Assembly (NCBI GenBank): GCA_029582155.1
Contig: CM055901.1
Location: 50,225,206 to 50,289,205 of the forward strand
Direction: 5' to 3'
From: Panopea generosa
Lineage: Eukaryota; Mollusca; Bivalvia; Adapedonta; Hiatellidae
DNA length: 64,000 bases
This document shows positions 47,798-59,589 of the stretch, in pieces (position 1 is the stretch's first letter; the number at the start of each line of letters is the position of its first letter). The notes under the pieces are model-generated. The model searched no databases. It saw only the letters and a list, made by a program, of their open reading frames with translations, and had not been told where the DNA came from. The position numbers were made by a program, and so were the translations under genes.

Positions 47798-47885
47798 AAT
47801 TTAATTGGTGGAGACCCCATGTTCATTATAATCTGAGTAAGAACCACCATTGTCCTGCAAGTAGCTGGAAAACTTTCTCACATAT

Positions 47886-50800
47886 TTGGACCTGGCTGGG
47901 GTCCATTAAAGCCATGACCTCAGCAGTGAGAGCAAAGTGTTTGGACCTGGCTGGGATCCATTAAAGCCATGACCTCAGCAGTGAGAGCAAAGTGTTTGGA
48001 CCTGGCTGGGGTCCATTAAAGCCATGACCTCAGCAGTGAGAGCAAAGTGTTTGGACCTGGCTGGGGTCCATTAAAGCCATGACCTCAGCAGTGAGAGCAA
48101 AGTGTTTGGACCTGGCTGGGATCCATTAAAGCCATGACCTCAGCAGTGAGAGCAAAGTGTTTGGACCTGGCTGGGGTCCATTAAAGCCATGACCTCAGCA
48201 GTGAGAGCAAAGTGTTTGGACCTGGCTGGGGTCCATTAAAGCCATGACCTCAGCAGTGAGAGCAAAGTGTTTGGACCTGGCTGGGGTCCATTAAAGCCAT
48301 GAACTCAGCAGTGAGAGCAAAGTGTTTGGACCTGGCTGGGGTCCATTAAAGCCATGAACTCAGCAGTGAGAGCAAAGTGTTTGGACCTGGCTGGGGTCCA
48401 TTAAAGCCATGAACTCAGCAGTGAGAGCAAAGTGTTTGGACCTGGCTGGGGTCCATTAAAGCCATGAACTCAGCAGTGAGAGCAAAGTGTTTGGACCTGG
48501 CTGGGGTCCATTAAAGCCATGACCTCAGCAGTGAGAGCAAAGTGTTTGGACCTGGCTGGGGTCCATTAAAGCCATGAACTCAGCAGTGAGAGCAAAGTGT
48601 TTGGACCTGGCTGGGGTCCATTAAAGCCATGACCTCAGCAGTGAGAGCAAAGTGTTTGGACCTGGCTGGGGTCCATTAAAGCCATGAACTCAGCAGTGAG
48701 AGCAAAGTGTTTGGACCTGGCTGGGGTCCATTAAAGCCATGACCTCAGCAGTGAGAGCAAAGTGTTTGGACCTGGCTGGGGTCCATTAAAGCCATGAACT
48801 CAGCAGTGAGAGCAAAGTGTTTGGACCTGGCTGGGGTCCATTAAAGCCATGACCTCAGCAGTGAGAGCAAAGTGTTTGGACCTGGCTGGGGTCCATTAAA
48901 GCCATGAACTCAGCAGTGAGAGCAAAGTGTTTGGACCTGGCTGGGGTCCATTAAAGCCATGACCTCAGCAGTGAGAGCAAAGTGTTTGGACCTGGCTGGG
49001 ATCCATTAAAGCCATGACCTCAGCAGTGAGAGCAAAGTGTTTGGACCTGGCTGGGGTCCATTAAAGCCATGACCTCAGCAGTGAGAGCAAAGTGTTTGGA
49101 CCTGGCTGGGGTCCATTAAAGCCATGACCTCAGCAGTGAGAGCAAAGTGTTTGGACCTGGCTGGGGTCCATTAAAGCCATGACCTCAGCAGTGAGAGCAA
49201 AGTGTTTGGACCTGGATGGGGTCCATTAAAGCCATGAACTCAGCAGTGAGAGCAAAGTGTTTGGACCTGGCTGGGGTCCATTAAAGCCATGAACTCAGCA
49301 GTGAGAGCAAAGTGTTTGGACCTGGCTGGGGTCCATTAAAGCCATGAACTCAGCAGTGAGAGCAAAGTGTTTGGACCTGGCTGGGGTCCATTAAAGCCAT
49401 GACCTCAGCAGTGAGAGCAAAGTGTTTGGACCTGGCTGGGGTCCATTAAAGCCATGAACTCAGCAGTGAGAGCAAAGTGTTTGGACCTGGCTGGGGTCCA
49501 TTAAAGCCATGAACTCAGCAGTGAGAGCAAAAAGTTTGGACCTGGCTGGGGTCCATTAAAGCCATGAACTCAGCAGTGAGAGCAAAGTGTTTGGACCTGG
49601 CTGGGGTCCATTAAAGCCATGACCTCAGCAGTGAGAGCAAAGTGTTTGGACCTGGCTGGGGTCCATTAAAGCCATGAACTCAGCAGTGAGAGCAAAGTGT
49701 TTGGACCTGGCTGGGGTCCATTAAAGCCATGACCTCAGCAGTGAGAGCAAAGTGTTTGGACCTGGCTGGGGTCCATTAAAGCCATGAACTCAGCAGTGAG
49801 AGCAAAGTGTTTGGACCTGGCTGGGGTCCATTAAAGCCATGAACTCAGCAGTGAGAGCAAAGTGTTTGGACCTGGCTGGGGTCCATTAAAGCCATGACCT
49901 CAGCAGTGAGAGCAAAGTGTTTGGACCTGGCTGGGGTCCATTAAAGCCATGAACTCAGCAGTGAGAGCAAAGTGTTTGGACCTGGCTGGGGTCCATTAAA
50001 GCCATGACCTCAGCAGTGAGAGCAAAGTGTTTGGACCTGGCTGGGGTCCATTAAAGCCATGAACTCAGCAGTGAGAGCAAAGTGTTTGGACCTGGCTGGG
50101 GTCCATTAAAGCCATGACCTCAGCAGTGAGAGCAAAGTGTTTGGACCTGGCTGGGGTCCATTAAAGCCATGACCTCAGCAGTGAGAGCAAAGTGTTTGGA
50201 CCTGGCTGGGGTCCATTAAAGCCATGACCTCAGCAGTGAGAGCAAAGTGTTTGGACCTGGCTGGGATCCATTAAAGCCATGAACTCAGCAGTGAGAGCAA
50301 AGTGTTTGGACCTGGCTGGGGTCCATTAAAGCCATGACCTCAGCAGTGAGAGCAAAGTGTTTGGACCTGGCTGGGGTCCATTAAAGCCATGAACTCAGCA
50401 GTGAGAGCAAAGTGTTTGGACCTGGCTGGGGTCCATTAAAGCCATGACCTCAGCAGTGAGAGCAAAGTGTTTGGACCTGGCTGGGGTCCATTAAAGCCAT
50501 GACCTCAGCAGTGAGAGCAAAGTGTTTGGACCTGGCTGGGGTCCATTAAAGCCATGACCTCAGCAGTGAGAGCAAAGTGTTTGGACCTGGCTGGGGTCCA
50601 TTAAAGCCATGAACTCAGCAGTGAGAGCAAAGTGTTTGGACCTGGCTGGGGTCCATTAAAGCCATGACCTCAGCAGTGAGAGCAAAGTGTTTGGACCTGG
50701 CTGGGGTCCATTAAAGCCATGAACTCAGCAGTGAGAGCAAAGTGTTTGGACCTGGCTGGGGTCCATTAAAGCCATGACCTCAGCAGTGAGAGCAAAGTGT

Positions 50801-51829
50801 TTGGACCTGGCTGGGGTCCATTAAAGCCATGAACTCAGCAGTGAGAGCAAAGTGTTTGGACCTGGCTGGGGTCCATTAAAGCCATGAACTCAGCAGTGAG
50901 AGCAAAGTGTTTGGACCTGGCTGGGGTCCATTAAAGCCATGACCTCAGCAGTGAGAGCAAAGTGTTTGGACCTGGCTGGGGTCCATTAAAGCCATGAACT
51001 CAGCAGTGAGAGCAAAGTGTTTGGACCTGGCTGGGGTCCATTAAAGCCATGAACTCAGCAGTGAGAGCAAAGTGTTTGGACCTGGCTGGGGTCCATTAAA
51101 GCCATGACCTCAGCAGTGAGAGCAAAGTGTTTGGACCTGGCTGGGGTCCATTAAAGCCATGACCTCAGCAGTGAGAGCAAAGTGTTTGGACCTGGCTGGG
51201 ATCCATTAAAGCCATGAACTCAGCAGTGAGAGCAAAGTGTTTGGACCTGGCTGGGGTCCATTAAAGCCATGACCTCAGCAGTGAGAGCAAAGTGTTTGGA
51301 CCTGGCTGGGGTCCATTAAAGCCATGAACTCAGCAGTGAGAGCAAAGTGTTTGGACCTGGCTGGGGTCCATTAAAGCCATGACCTCAGCAGTGAGAGCAA
51401 AGTGTTTGGACCTGGCTGGGGTCCATTAAAGCCATGACCTCAGCAGTGAGAGCAAAGTGTTTGGACCTGGCTGGGGTCCATTAAAGCCATGACCTCAGCA
51501 GTGAGAGCAAAGTGTTTGGACCTGGCTGGGGTCCATTAAAGCCATGAACTCAGCAGTGAGAGCAAAGTGTTTGGACCTGGCTGGGGTCCATTAAAGCCAT
51601 GACCTCAGCAGTGAGAGCAAAGTGTTTGGACCTGGCTGGGGTCCATTAAAGCCATGAACTCAGCAGTGAGAGCAAAGTGTTTGGACCTGGCTGGGGTCCA
51701 TTAAAGCCATGACCTCAGCAGTGAGAGCAAAGTGTTTGGACCTGGCTGGGGTCCATTAAAGCCATGAACTCAGCAGTGAGAGCAAAGTGTTTGGACCTGG
51801 CTGGGGTCCATTAAAGCCATGACCTCACG
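47886..51829. repeat. 55-bp satellite, 71 complete units plus a partial, from the SINE body
   Basis: The unit contains TTGGACCTGGCTGGGGTCCA then TTAAAGCCATGACCTCAGCA and GTGAGAGCAAAGTGT. The first unit starts at 47886 and the last at 51791, exactly 71 x 55 bases apart, so no net insertion or deletion has accumulated. The main variation is GACCTCAGCA versus GAACTCAGCA, and a rarer GGGTCC versus GGATCC change at 47956, 48121, 49001, 50266 and 51201. SINE copies elsewhere carry GACC, so GAACT is the derived form. The unit aligns with 10671-10728. Confidence 0.97.
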
Positions 51830-51930
51830 ATGAGAGGTAAGTAATCTAAGATGGTGCCAAGACCCACTCACTGAAAACTATTATAACTTTTAACTGGTGT
51901 TGTTACTGGTTAATTGTACACACTTAAAAG

Positions 51931-53000
51931 TTAAACAAGAGGCCCAAGAGGGCCTGACGATGCTCTACTGACTCATAGTGGCCATACAACTTTTTTTAAT
52001 TCGCCTATGCAATAGAAACATCTGGGCGGGGTCAGTTTTAACCTTAGGGACACCATTTAAACAAATTTAACAAAACTATAGTTGGTCATCATTACTACTT
52101 TATAAACATTTTGAAAATCTGTTGTGCCGTTCATGAGAAGAAGAGGTTTTAAGTTTTGGACTATTTTCAGTAATGGTGGCCATCTTGAATTTAGATAGAA
52201 AAAAAAAATCTTCTGTATAGTCTCCTATGCAATAGAAACATTCATGTGAAGTTTCAGTTTAATTGGCCTAGTGGTTTAAGAATAAATGAAAAAATAGTGA
52301 ATTTTCTGTTTTCCCCAAGTATCCCTAGGTAAAATTCTAAGTCCCCTTACAGGGCCCCTATAAATTTTAACCCCTAAATTCGTATCTGCAATCAAACCCC
52401 TACACATAGGGATAATTTATATCAAATATGTACAAATCTGACATAGCGGTTCTTAAGAAAACGATTTTAGTAATTCCCAATTTGTACCCTTTTGGGGCCC
52501 CTCCTTAAGACATAGGAACCCAGTCATTTTTACAATTCTGAACCTCCTTCACTTAACAATGCTTTTGTGAAGATATAGGCAAAATCATTTCCATTTAGAA
52601 AAAATAAATAAAAAAATATCATAATGACATGACATTGTGTCCCATAATTGAATCCTCAGGGAGGGGTCATTTTTAACCCTAGGGACACCATTTGAACAAA
52701 TCTAACAAAAGTATAGTTGGTCATCATTACTACATAAACAATTGAAAATCTGTAGGGTTGTTCATGACAAGAATATTTTTTTTAAGTTTTGGACTATTTT
52801 TAGTAATGGCGGTCATCTTGAATTTCAGATTGAAAAAAATCTTCTGTTTAGTCTCCTATGCAATAGAAACATCCATGTGAAGTTTCAGTTTAATTGGCCC
52901 AGTGGTTTCAGAGAAAGTGCTGCTAACAGATGACAGACAAGGAACGGACAACGCACCATCGCATAAGCACTTCTGGCCTTTGGCCAGTAGAGCTAAAAGT
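51931..53000. mobile_element. non-autonomous dispersed element with hairpin ends
   Basis: The left end reads TTAAACAAGAGGCCCAAGAG with a GGCCC/GGGCC hairpin, then GATGCTCTACTGACTCAT. The right end reads GGCCTTTGGCCAGTAGAGC then TAAAAG. GCTCTACTG and CAGTAGAGC form subterminal inverted repeats. Inside, a segment beginning TTTTAACC(T/C)TAGGGACACC near 52036 recurs about 633 bases later near 52671, including TCTCCTATGCAATAGAAACA at 52221 and 52852. I remember elements with the GAGGCCC...GGGCC start from mollusc genomes; the class is unclear. No coding frame. Confidence 0.65.
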
Positions 53001-53329
53001 ACTATTGCATCCTATAAATACCCAAACTGCCAACAAAGGTATAATAAACCTACACACATTTCTATAAACACTTTATTAACCAGTCTGCAACATTTTGTCT
53101 GGCCAGAATGCACAAAGCTGTAAGGTACCGTTCGTTTGTACCAGCTTATTGGTCAATCATTGATAATAGCTGTACAACAATATCAATAATTTGGAAAGCT
53201 TCAAAACTGGCAATGTAATCCTTATTTGTAGGTTAAGGCTTGGAAACTCTCTGGAGGTTACTATCATCTATTGTATAGTTTAGAAACTTGTACTGTTTAT
53301 CTAGTTGTATATTAGAAAGTTACCTGGTG
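53001..53329. other. unique DNA
   Basis: No feature seen. Confidence 0.5.
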
Positions 53330-53770
53330 CTGAATATTTAGTTTGGAAAGTGGCCTTTTATCTTGTACTGTATATATCTAATTCAGATGCTTATATCATA
53401 AATAATTATTTATTGAGTCCGGAATTTCACTAGTTTTACAAATATTCAATTTGAAAAAATGGTGTTGCTCATCTATTTTGAAAATTATCAACAGATATTG
53501 TATATTTAGTTTGGAAAATGGTATTGAATATTTTAGTTATTGTATATTTAGTTTGGAAAATGGTACTGAATATTTTAGTTGTGTAATTTTTTTATTTAGT
53601 TTGGAAAATGGTACCAAATATTAAGTTTAGAAAACGGTACTGAATATTTAAGCTATTATTTATTTAGTTTTGCAAAATGGTATTGAAAATTTAGTCACCA
53701 AAATGGTACTGAATATTTAGTCTGCAAAATGGTATTGAAAATTTAGTTTGGAAACTGTCAAAAAGTTTTT
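53330..53770. repeat. degenerate repeat of TTTAGTTTGGAAAATGGTAC-type words
   Basis: TATTTAGTTTGGAAAATGGT(A/T) recurs at about 53500, 53548 and 53594, and shorter relatives occur from 53330 to 53770 with spacing of about 25-48 bases. An old, worn array. Confidence 0.75.
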
Positions 53771-54135
53771 GTATAGCTAGTTTAGAAATTAAATGTCTCA
53801 AACCCAAATGACTTATGCAGTGAAAGGTATACGGTATTGACACAGTACATCAGACTACAGATGAACCGGACCCTCCATGTGTATACAAGCTATTACTTTC
53901 TTGTATTTTGTGAGCAACAGCTTTGCATATAAACATTTCAAAACAGGAATCAAGTGTCTTTATACATCTTAGCATATTTATAATGGGAAATGAATTTTCT
54001 CTTTTTAACTAACAGAATATTAAAAAACCTTTATTCATTTTTCAGATTACCTGCATATTTTAGTGTATCACAAATTTATGAAATTTACTAAATACTGTCT
54101 ACCCTTATGTAGAATCTGTTACAACATTTTAGGTC
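53771..54135. other. unique AT-rich DNA
   Basis: No feature seen. Confidence 0.5.
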
Positions 54136-54440
54136 TTAACCCTTTACTTCATATAGACACCATTGGACACCTCTAATATAGACACCATTGGACACCTCTA
54201 ATATAGACACCATTGGACACCTCTAATATAGACACCATTGGACACCTCTAATATAGAAGGCTTTGGAGACCTAATATAGAGGCTTTTAAATTATTGGGTG
54301 AAATATGTTTATATTAACTGACAGAGTGGAAAACAGTGCAGGAAGTGTTCAGATTGCTCGTTACGAGCAATCTGAACTCTTCCTGCACTGTTTTCAAAGG
54401 CCTTCTGTGATTGGTGCGTATCTATGGAGTAAAGGGTTAA
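54136..54440 (+). mobile_element. piggyBac-like MITE, copy 3, with 25-bp internal expansion
   Basis: TTAA flanks both ends. The inverted ends are CCCTTTACTTCATATAGA and TCTATGGAGTAAAGGG. The 25-bp unit GACACCATTGGACACCTCTA + ATATA is present four times (54157-54258), against one and about two in the other copies. A hairpin occupies 54329-54395: arms of 33 bases beginning GAAAACAGTGCAGGAAG with a single mismatch and practically no loop. No coding capacity. Confidence 0.92.
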
Positions 54441-56105
54441 AATTTGAATTAAATCATTGACAGGAATTCACAAGAGCGATCTGTACATTATATTTTACAA
54501 ACTCACAAATTAAAAGTATAAAATTATTGAAAATCTGTATATAACATAATTATTCTAATATTAAAATTTCTAATCGACCTTCTGTCTCTGAACCTAATAA
54601 CTCTGCATACATTATACTGTGAGAAACGATGACAATCCTATGATCATTAAGAGATTTCATCATGATTTACGCGTACGAGCATCACCTTAATTGAATTCTT
54701 ATTTTTATCGGCTGCTCTGATCATCTATATTTGAAGGCAGTTCGTCTGAGTGAGTGATTTTGAGGAATGTATTAGCTGACGAGATAAGTCTGTGAAGTCA
54801 TCTTTATATTAAGTTTCACCGTGTCCTAGCGTAGCGTACACCGTGTCCTGACCGGGCGTACATGGATAATCACATTGGAAAAGAATTCCGCGGACTGACT
54901 ATTTACATCGTATGGTTCCCTGTTTTAACTATCACATTAGTATTGTTAACATCATTAGCTAATGGTATTATATCACAAATAAATTTTTATGATGATTTTT
55001 TTCTTCCGTTTTCACGGATATTGCCATGACCATCAATCAAGGTCACCTGTCAGCCAGCCAGTCTATTCAGTACTGATATTAACTATTTTTATGTTGTTGT
55101 TTTGTGCCTTTTCTACCTTTTTTTGGCCGTGTGTGTTGTGTTGTTTTGTCTGCATTAATATTTACTTGATCATACTTTAAAGGAATAATAAATAAAACAA
55201 AAAGCGTGTCTTTTTTTTGCTTGTCATAATGACACAATGTCATTTTGACATGAAACCTGAAATGAATAGATTTCATATTTAGGACAAATGCCATTAAGAT
55301 ATCATTAGTTTTTGTTGTTGTTTTTTGATCAGTAAACTGTATATATAATGTGATTTTGACATGACATCAACAGTTATCAGTTGTAATTTTTGGTCAGTTT
55401 CATTTTTACGTCATCTTGAATGACATGAAATCAACCAAAAATGTTGTTATAATTATAATTAAATATAATGTCATCTTGACATTGATATCACCAAGTTCTA
55501 GATGTATATTTATAAAAAAAAATATCATATTGCATGTTTTCTGCGTGTATATTTTTTTTCATTTTCACTTTTTGTTTATTTATGATGTTAATGTACGTTT
55601 TACTTTAACAATTTCATAGTCACATGATGACAGTGTATATACCGAACGGAACAGTTAACCTGCCAGCTGACATTTTATGTATTTTCTCAAAATTTCCATG
55701 AAATCTTGACTTGAATAAGAAAGGACATTTTAATGTTATGCAAATATACATAATTCTCTGTTAATGTTATATATAACTCTCCAAATTTTGAGGACAATGT
55801 TGGTGGGTTAGCTGTTCTGTTGACAGTATATGACATAATTTTTTCCCATTGGTGGCACAAGCAATACATGCACAGGTTTCTCCACTGGCCATTTAACAAC
55901 AGGGTGTTCCCAAACACTTGATTATCAGAAATGATATGTCCCTCCCCCCCACCCCTCAGCATTTGTAATCTTAAAAAATATTTAGCAAAAGCCTATTTTT
56001 TGAAATCTTTATTTTTGTACATTTTTTTCTCATTTAGATGCATAAATGTCTACAAATGTTCAAATTTTACGACTGCAAATTTATTACAATGAGGCTCTTT
56101 TGCAG
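54441..56105. other. mostly AT-rich DNA with a small CpG-bearing block
   Basis: At 54665-54905 CpG are frequent (ACGCGTACGAGC, GCGTAGCGTAC, CCGGGCGTACATGG, TTCCGCGG) and CACCGTGTCCT is repeated at about 54829 and 54860. It could be a promoter or unmethylated island. A C-rich run at 55939-55957 is G-quadruplex-like on the minus strand. No exon supported. Confidence 0.4.
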
Positions 56106-56197
56106 CGCTTGAACCTGTGTTAAGGCGGACCTCCAAGTGTGTGTGCTCTTATCCCCATACACCGCTGCTTGAGAAACCTGTGGAGAAATCTGCTTGA
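56106..56197 (+). CDS. candidate terminal coding exon, 29 codons
   Basis: A strong acceptor (GAGGCTCTTTTGCAG) ends at 56105. One frame, entered after two bases, stays open for 29 codons to TGA at 56195. The peptide has the segment VLRRTSKCVCSYPHTPLLEK, and base composition is far less AT-rich than the flanks. The following 2.7 kb is AT-rich and free of recognised repeats, which would suit a 3' untranslated region but is not evidence by itself. The minus strand is also open here (56067-56249), so strand is uncertain. Family not recognised. Confidence 0.23.
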
Positions 56198-58914
56198 AGT
56201 GTGCCACCAAACAGAGAGGGCTATGAACATTAAAATTAGTAGTACACACATATATATAACATTATATAAACAGAAGAACAATTTGTTATACTTAATAATA
56301 GTAACAGAATTATAATTTAATTATTAATATGTGAAACGTTGTATAATTCTATGAAAGTGAATAAATTTGAGATATATTAACTTTTAAAGAAAAAGCACAG
56401 ATTATCAACTAGGGACTAGATCTAGTAAAACTATTATCCTGTGCACGTCTTTAAATCTTAAGGTACTGCAGAAGTTATTCCACATAAAAACTAAATGTAA
56501 TAAATTTACATTTTCCCATTGTTCTGTTTGTATGATGTTATCTCTACTGCTACACAGTAACTAGAGAAGAATCAAAGGGCAGACAATATAAACTTAAAAT
56601 AGAAATAAATACAGTTGATTAAAACAAAAAAAGCAAATATAATATACAGTCATAAAATAAGTTCCAAGGGCAAAGAAACATTAAAAACAGCAGCCATATC
56701 TAATTATTAAGTCAATTTTATATCAGCAATTTTCTACTTGAATTTTGTAATGGTACCAATTAGTGCAGCCAAATTAGGGAATATTAGTATGCTTTTTTTT
56801 TTACCAAATGAAGGTTAAAAAAACATCATTTCATTACTTGTGTTCACATTGACCCTAGTTTCTTTTATAAATTTATACTGTTCCCCAAATGAATTATTTA
56901 GAAAAGTCTATGCCATTAAAACGTTAAATTACACTACAAAACAATTCATTTTTTTTCCCTACAATAATTAATTGTCAGTTCTGATATAAATGGCAATAAA
57001 GAGTAAAAGACTACTTTTCGCAATTTGGTACCACTAGTATAAACTAATACAAGGAAAAAAAAGCTGAATATAAGCGCTAAAAGGAAACAATTGAATCAAA
57101 GGAAATAATTACAAAATAAGGAAACAGTGCAAAATGTACAATATCAACAAAAGCATTCAATACAAAAAGTATATACACTACAAAATGCCATCAATAATTG
57201 ATTATTTACTGATCAAATAGATTTTTTATCTGATCACCAGGGTATTATCTGATCTTATCCCACCATTTCAAGTATTGTTCTTCTTAGAGTTTTATATGTT
57301 TTGTTTATTTTGTTTGTAGTTTAAGCTATCATGATAGGTATCAATGTGTGTACATTATGTCAGCGCTAGATTATACTTTATTGACAGGCAGATATTGGAA
57401 TGATGTACATTTTGTGTACACATTTGTCAATAAACAATACCTGAATATTTAATGAACAATTACAGCTTATCTGTAAAGATCTATATTCACAGCTGCATTA
57501 AAAGATGGGAATGTATATATATATTTTTTCCCCTGCCCTTACTTGGGGGGAAAATATTAGATTAACAGTTTTTTAAAACTTTGACAAAAAATCAGAACTT
57601 ATGGTTTCACAATTTGACCTATATTTACAAATAGCCCTGCTTTGACCCGTACATGATTCATCATTTTGATAAAGGTATTTTATGGTGTTAACAAAATATG
57701 GCCCAGAATTTTATCAGTTTTTCAATTTAAAGCAAAACTTAAAGATAAAGAAGTTATTCTAAATATGTAATTTTGTTGAGTCATAACAAGATATATTTTT
57801 AGATGTAGGTGCGCAGAAATGCTTAACATATATATTGTTAAAACATTAATTTTGACCATAATATGACTTCACAGGTGTGTTTATATGTAGACATAATCCA
57901 GGTAAATCTAGCATATAACACAGCAATGTCACAGTTTGCTGTGTAAGCTTAACGCATTTGTAAACTTTTCAAAGTAATACCACTTAAAATTATGTGCTTT
58001 GTCCATTTTCTAAATATCCAATTTCATTTACACAAAAGGATGAATTATTCACACACAGTCCAGTCCCAGCATTTCTTTTCATGTTTTGTACACAAACATT
58101 TTTGTTTCACATAAATTGTTTGTTTTTCCTAATTCAGACATACCCTTTAACTTACTTATAAATCCATTAATGTCCATATAAGGAAAATTAACAAAAATAA
58201 ATCACATATTTGTATATTTCTCACATAATTTTTACTAGTTTTGAATAAAAATAATATCCAGTTGTGTGACTAGTCCACTTAATGTCACCCAATACAGCAT
58301 TGGTGGAACACACATGCCCTAAGGAATACTATACACACGGTTAGTTTTGTCCAATCAGAAGTCGCCTAACAAACACCTTGTCTTTACAAGGTTCATGAAG
58401 TAAAGGGCAATAACTCAAATATACCTGTCTGCCCACTGATAACAGAGTGACTTCAAAGCAATTCCTATACACCTGTTGTAATCTATTGTAATGAGAAATA
58501 CTGCCACCTGCAGGTGGAATTTAGCTAGTGCAATTTTTAATATGGAAGAATTAAACATTTTATTTTCAAAAAAAAAAAAAAAAACAAATAAAGAGAGTTT
58601 TTTTTATCCATTTTTTCTCATTTCTGAAGTTACAATTGGAAAGTACAATAGCTGCAACAGCCTTTGATGGAGATTTCATTCACAAATTTGTAATAGAATC
58701 TGTATTGAAGATACTGGTGTGGATCCTGGTCTGGATGTGTAATACAACAGTGTGAAGACAGATGGCTTATGTACTATATTTAGTGAAATATATTCAATAG
58801 CTTTGAGTTAATATAATACCAGACAAGGGTGAGGCAGATGCATATAAACATCGATGCAGTGTGTTGTTAAATGTAATTCTGATTAGTAATTACCCTCATC
58901 CACTTACATACTTT
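56198..58914. other. 2.7 kb AT-rich DNA without recognised repeats
   Basis: Several AATAAA words and A/T homopolymers occur (notably an A run near 58568-58584). No SINE, MITE or array was seen, unlike most of the window. Confidence 0.45.
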
Positions 58915-59320
58915 GTTTAATTGTTTTCGTTAATTTATTAACTTTCATTATTTGATTATATAAACTTTCATTATTTTATCTATTCATTTTCATTATTTTA
59001 CCCCATTGGTGCAAGACGGTACCAAGTGCCTTCTTATTTTATGTACACTTGATACATTATTGCACCAATGCACGGAATTCTGAATATTAACTTTCATTTT
59101 TTCAATAAAATAACTTTCATTATTTGATAAAATAATTTTCTTTATTAAATCTATTGATTAACTGTCATTATTTTATCCATTAACTTTCATTATTTTCATT
59201 TATTTAACTTTCATTATTTCATTTATTAACTTTCCGTTCTTGACTCATTAACTTTCACTTTTTATTACATCAAGAAATCATTTTAACATTTCATTTTTTT
59301 ATACTAAATTTCATTTATAT
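58915..59320. repeat. degenerate AT-rich repeat of ACTTTCATTATTT words
   Basis: AACTTTCATTATTT and relatives recur about 15 times with spacing of roughly 18-30 bases, interrupted by a unique insert at about 58990-59085. It is low-complexity in character. Confidence 0.7.
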
Positions 59321-59589
59321 ATAAAAGTATAGAATGACCTACCTGACCTTCCTGTGAGGGTCAAGATGAGCTCCAATCTTGAAACCTTCAAGGCCCACCC
59401 CCCACCAGTGTCTATCTTTATCTAAGTACAAAATTTAATGGGTACCTAACACAGCCCTCAGACTGGAAATACCAATTACTGTCAATTACAGGTAATAGTG
59501 CAGTATTGCAGTATTTGATTTTAATAGGACCCTTTACTCATTTGATATTGGAGAGTTGTCAAGGTGACTCTTTAGCCAATTTATCTATA

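Larger units (their letters stand above)
46859..51876 (-). mobile_element. SINE family C copy swollen to 5 kb by two internal arrays
   Basis: In plus-strand order the block keeps the layout of a family C SINE: tail (43-bp array, 46859-47797), single-copy body at 47798-47885 (TTAATTGGTGGAGACC, TAATCTGAGTAAGAACCACC, GGAAAACTTTCTCACATA), body/head segment (55-bp array, 47886-51829) and single-copy head remnant to 51876 (GATGAGAGGTAAGTAATC, TAAGATGGTGCC). An ordinary copy such as 62334-62575 is about 240 bases. The amplified segments are therefore parts of the element itself, not independent satellites that landed beside it. Confidence 0.85.
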
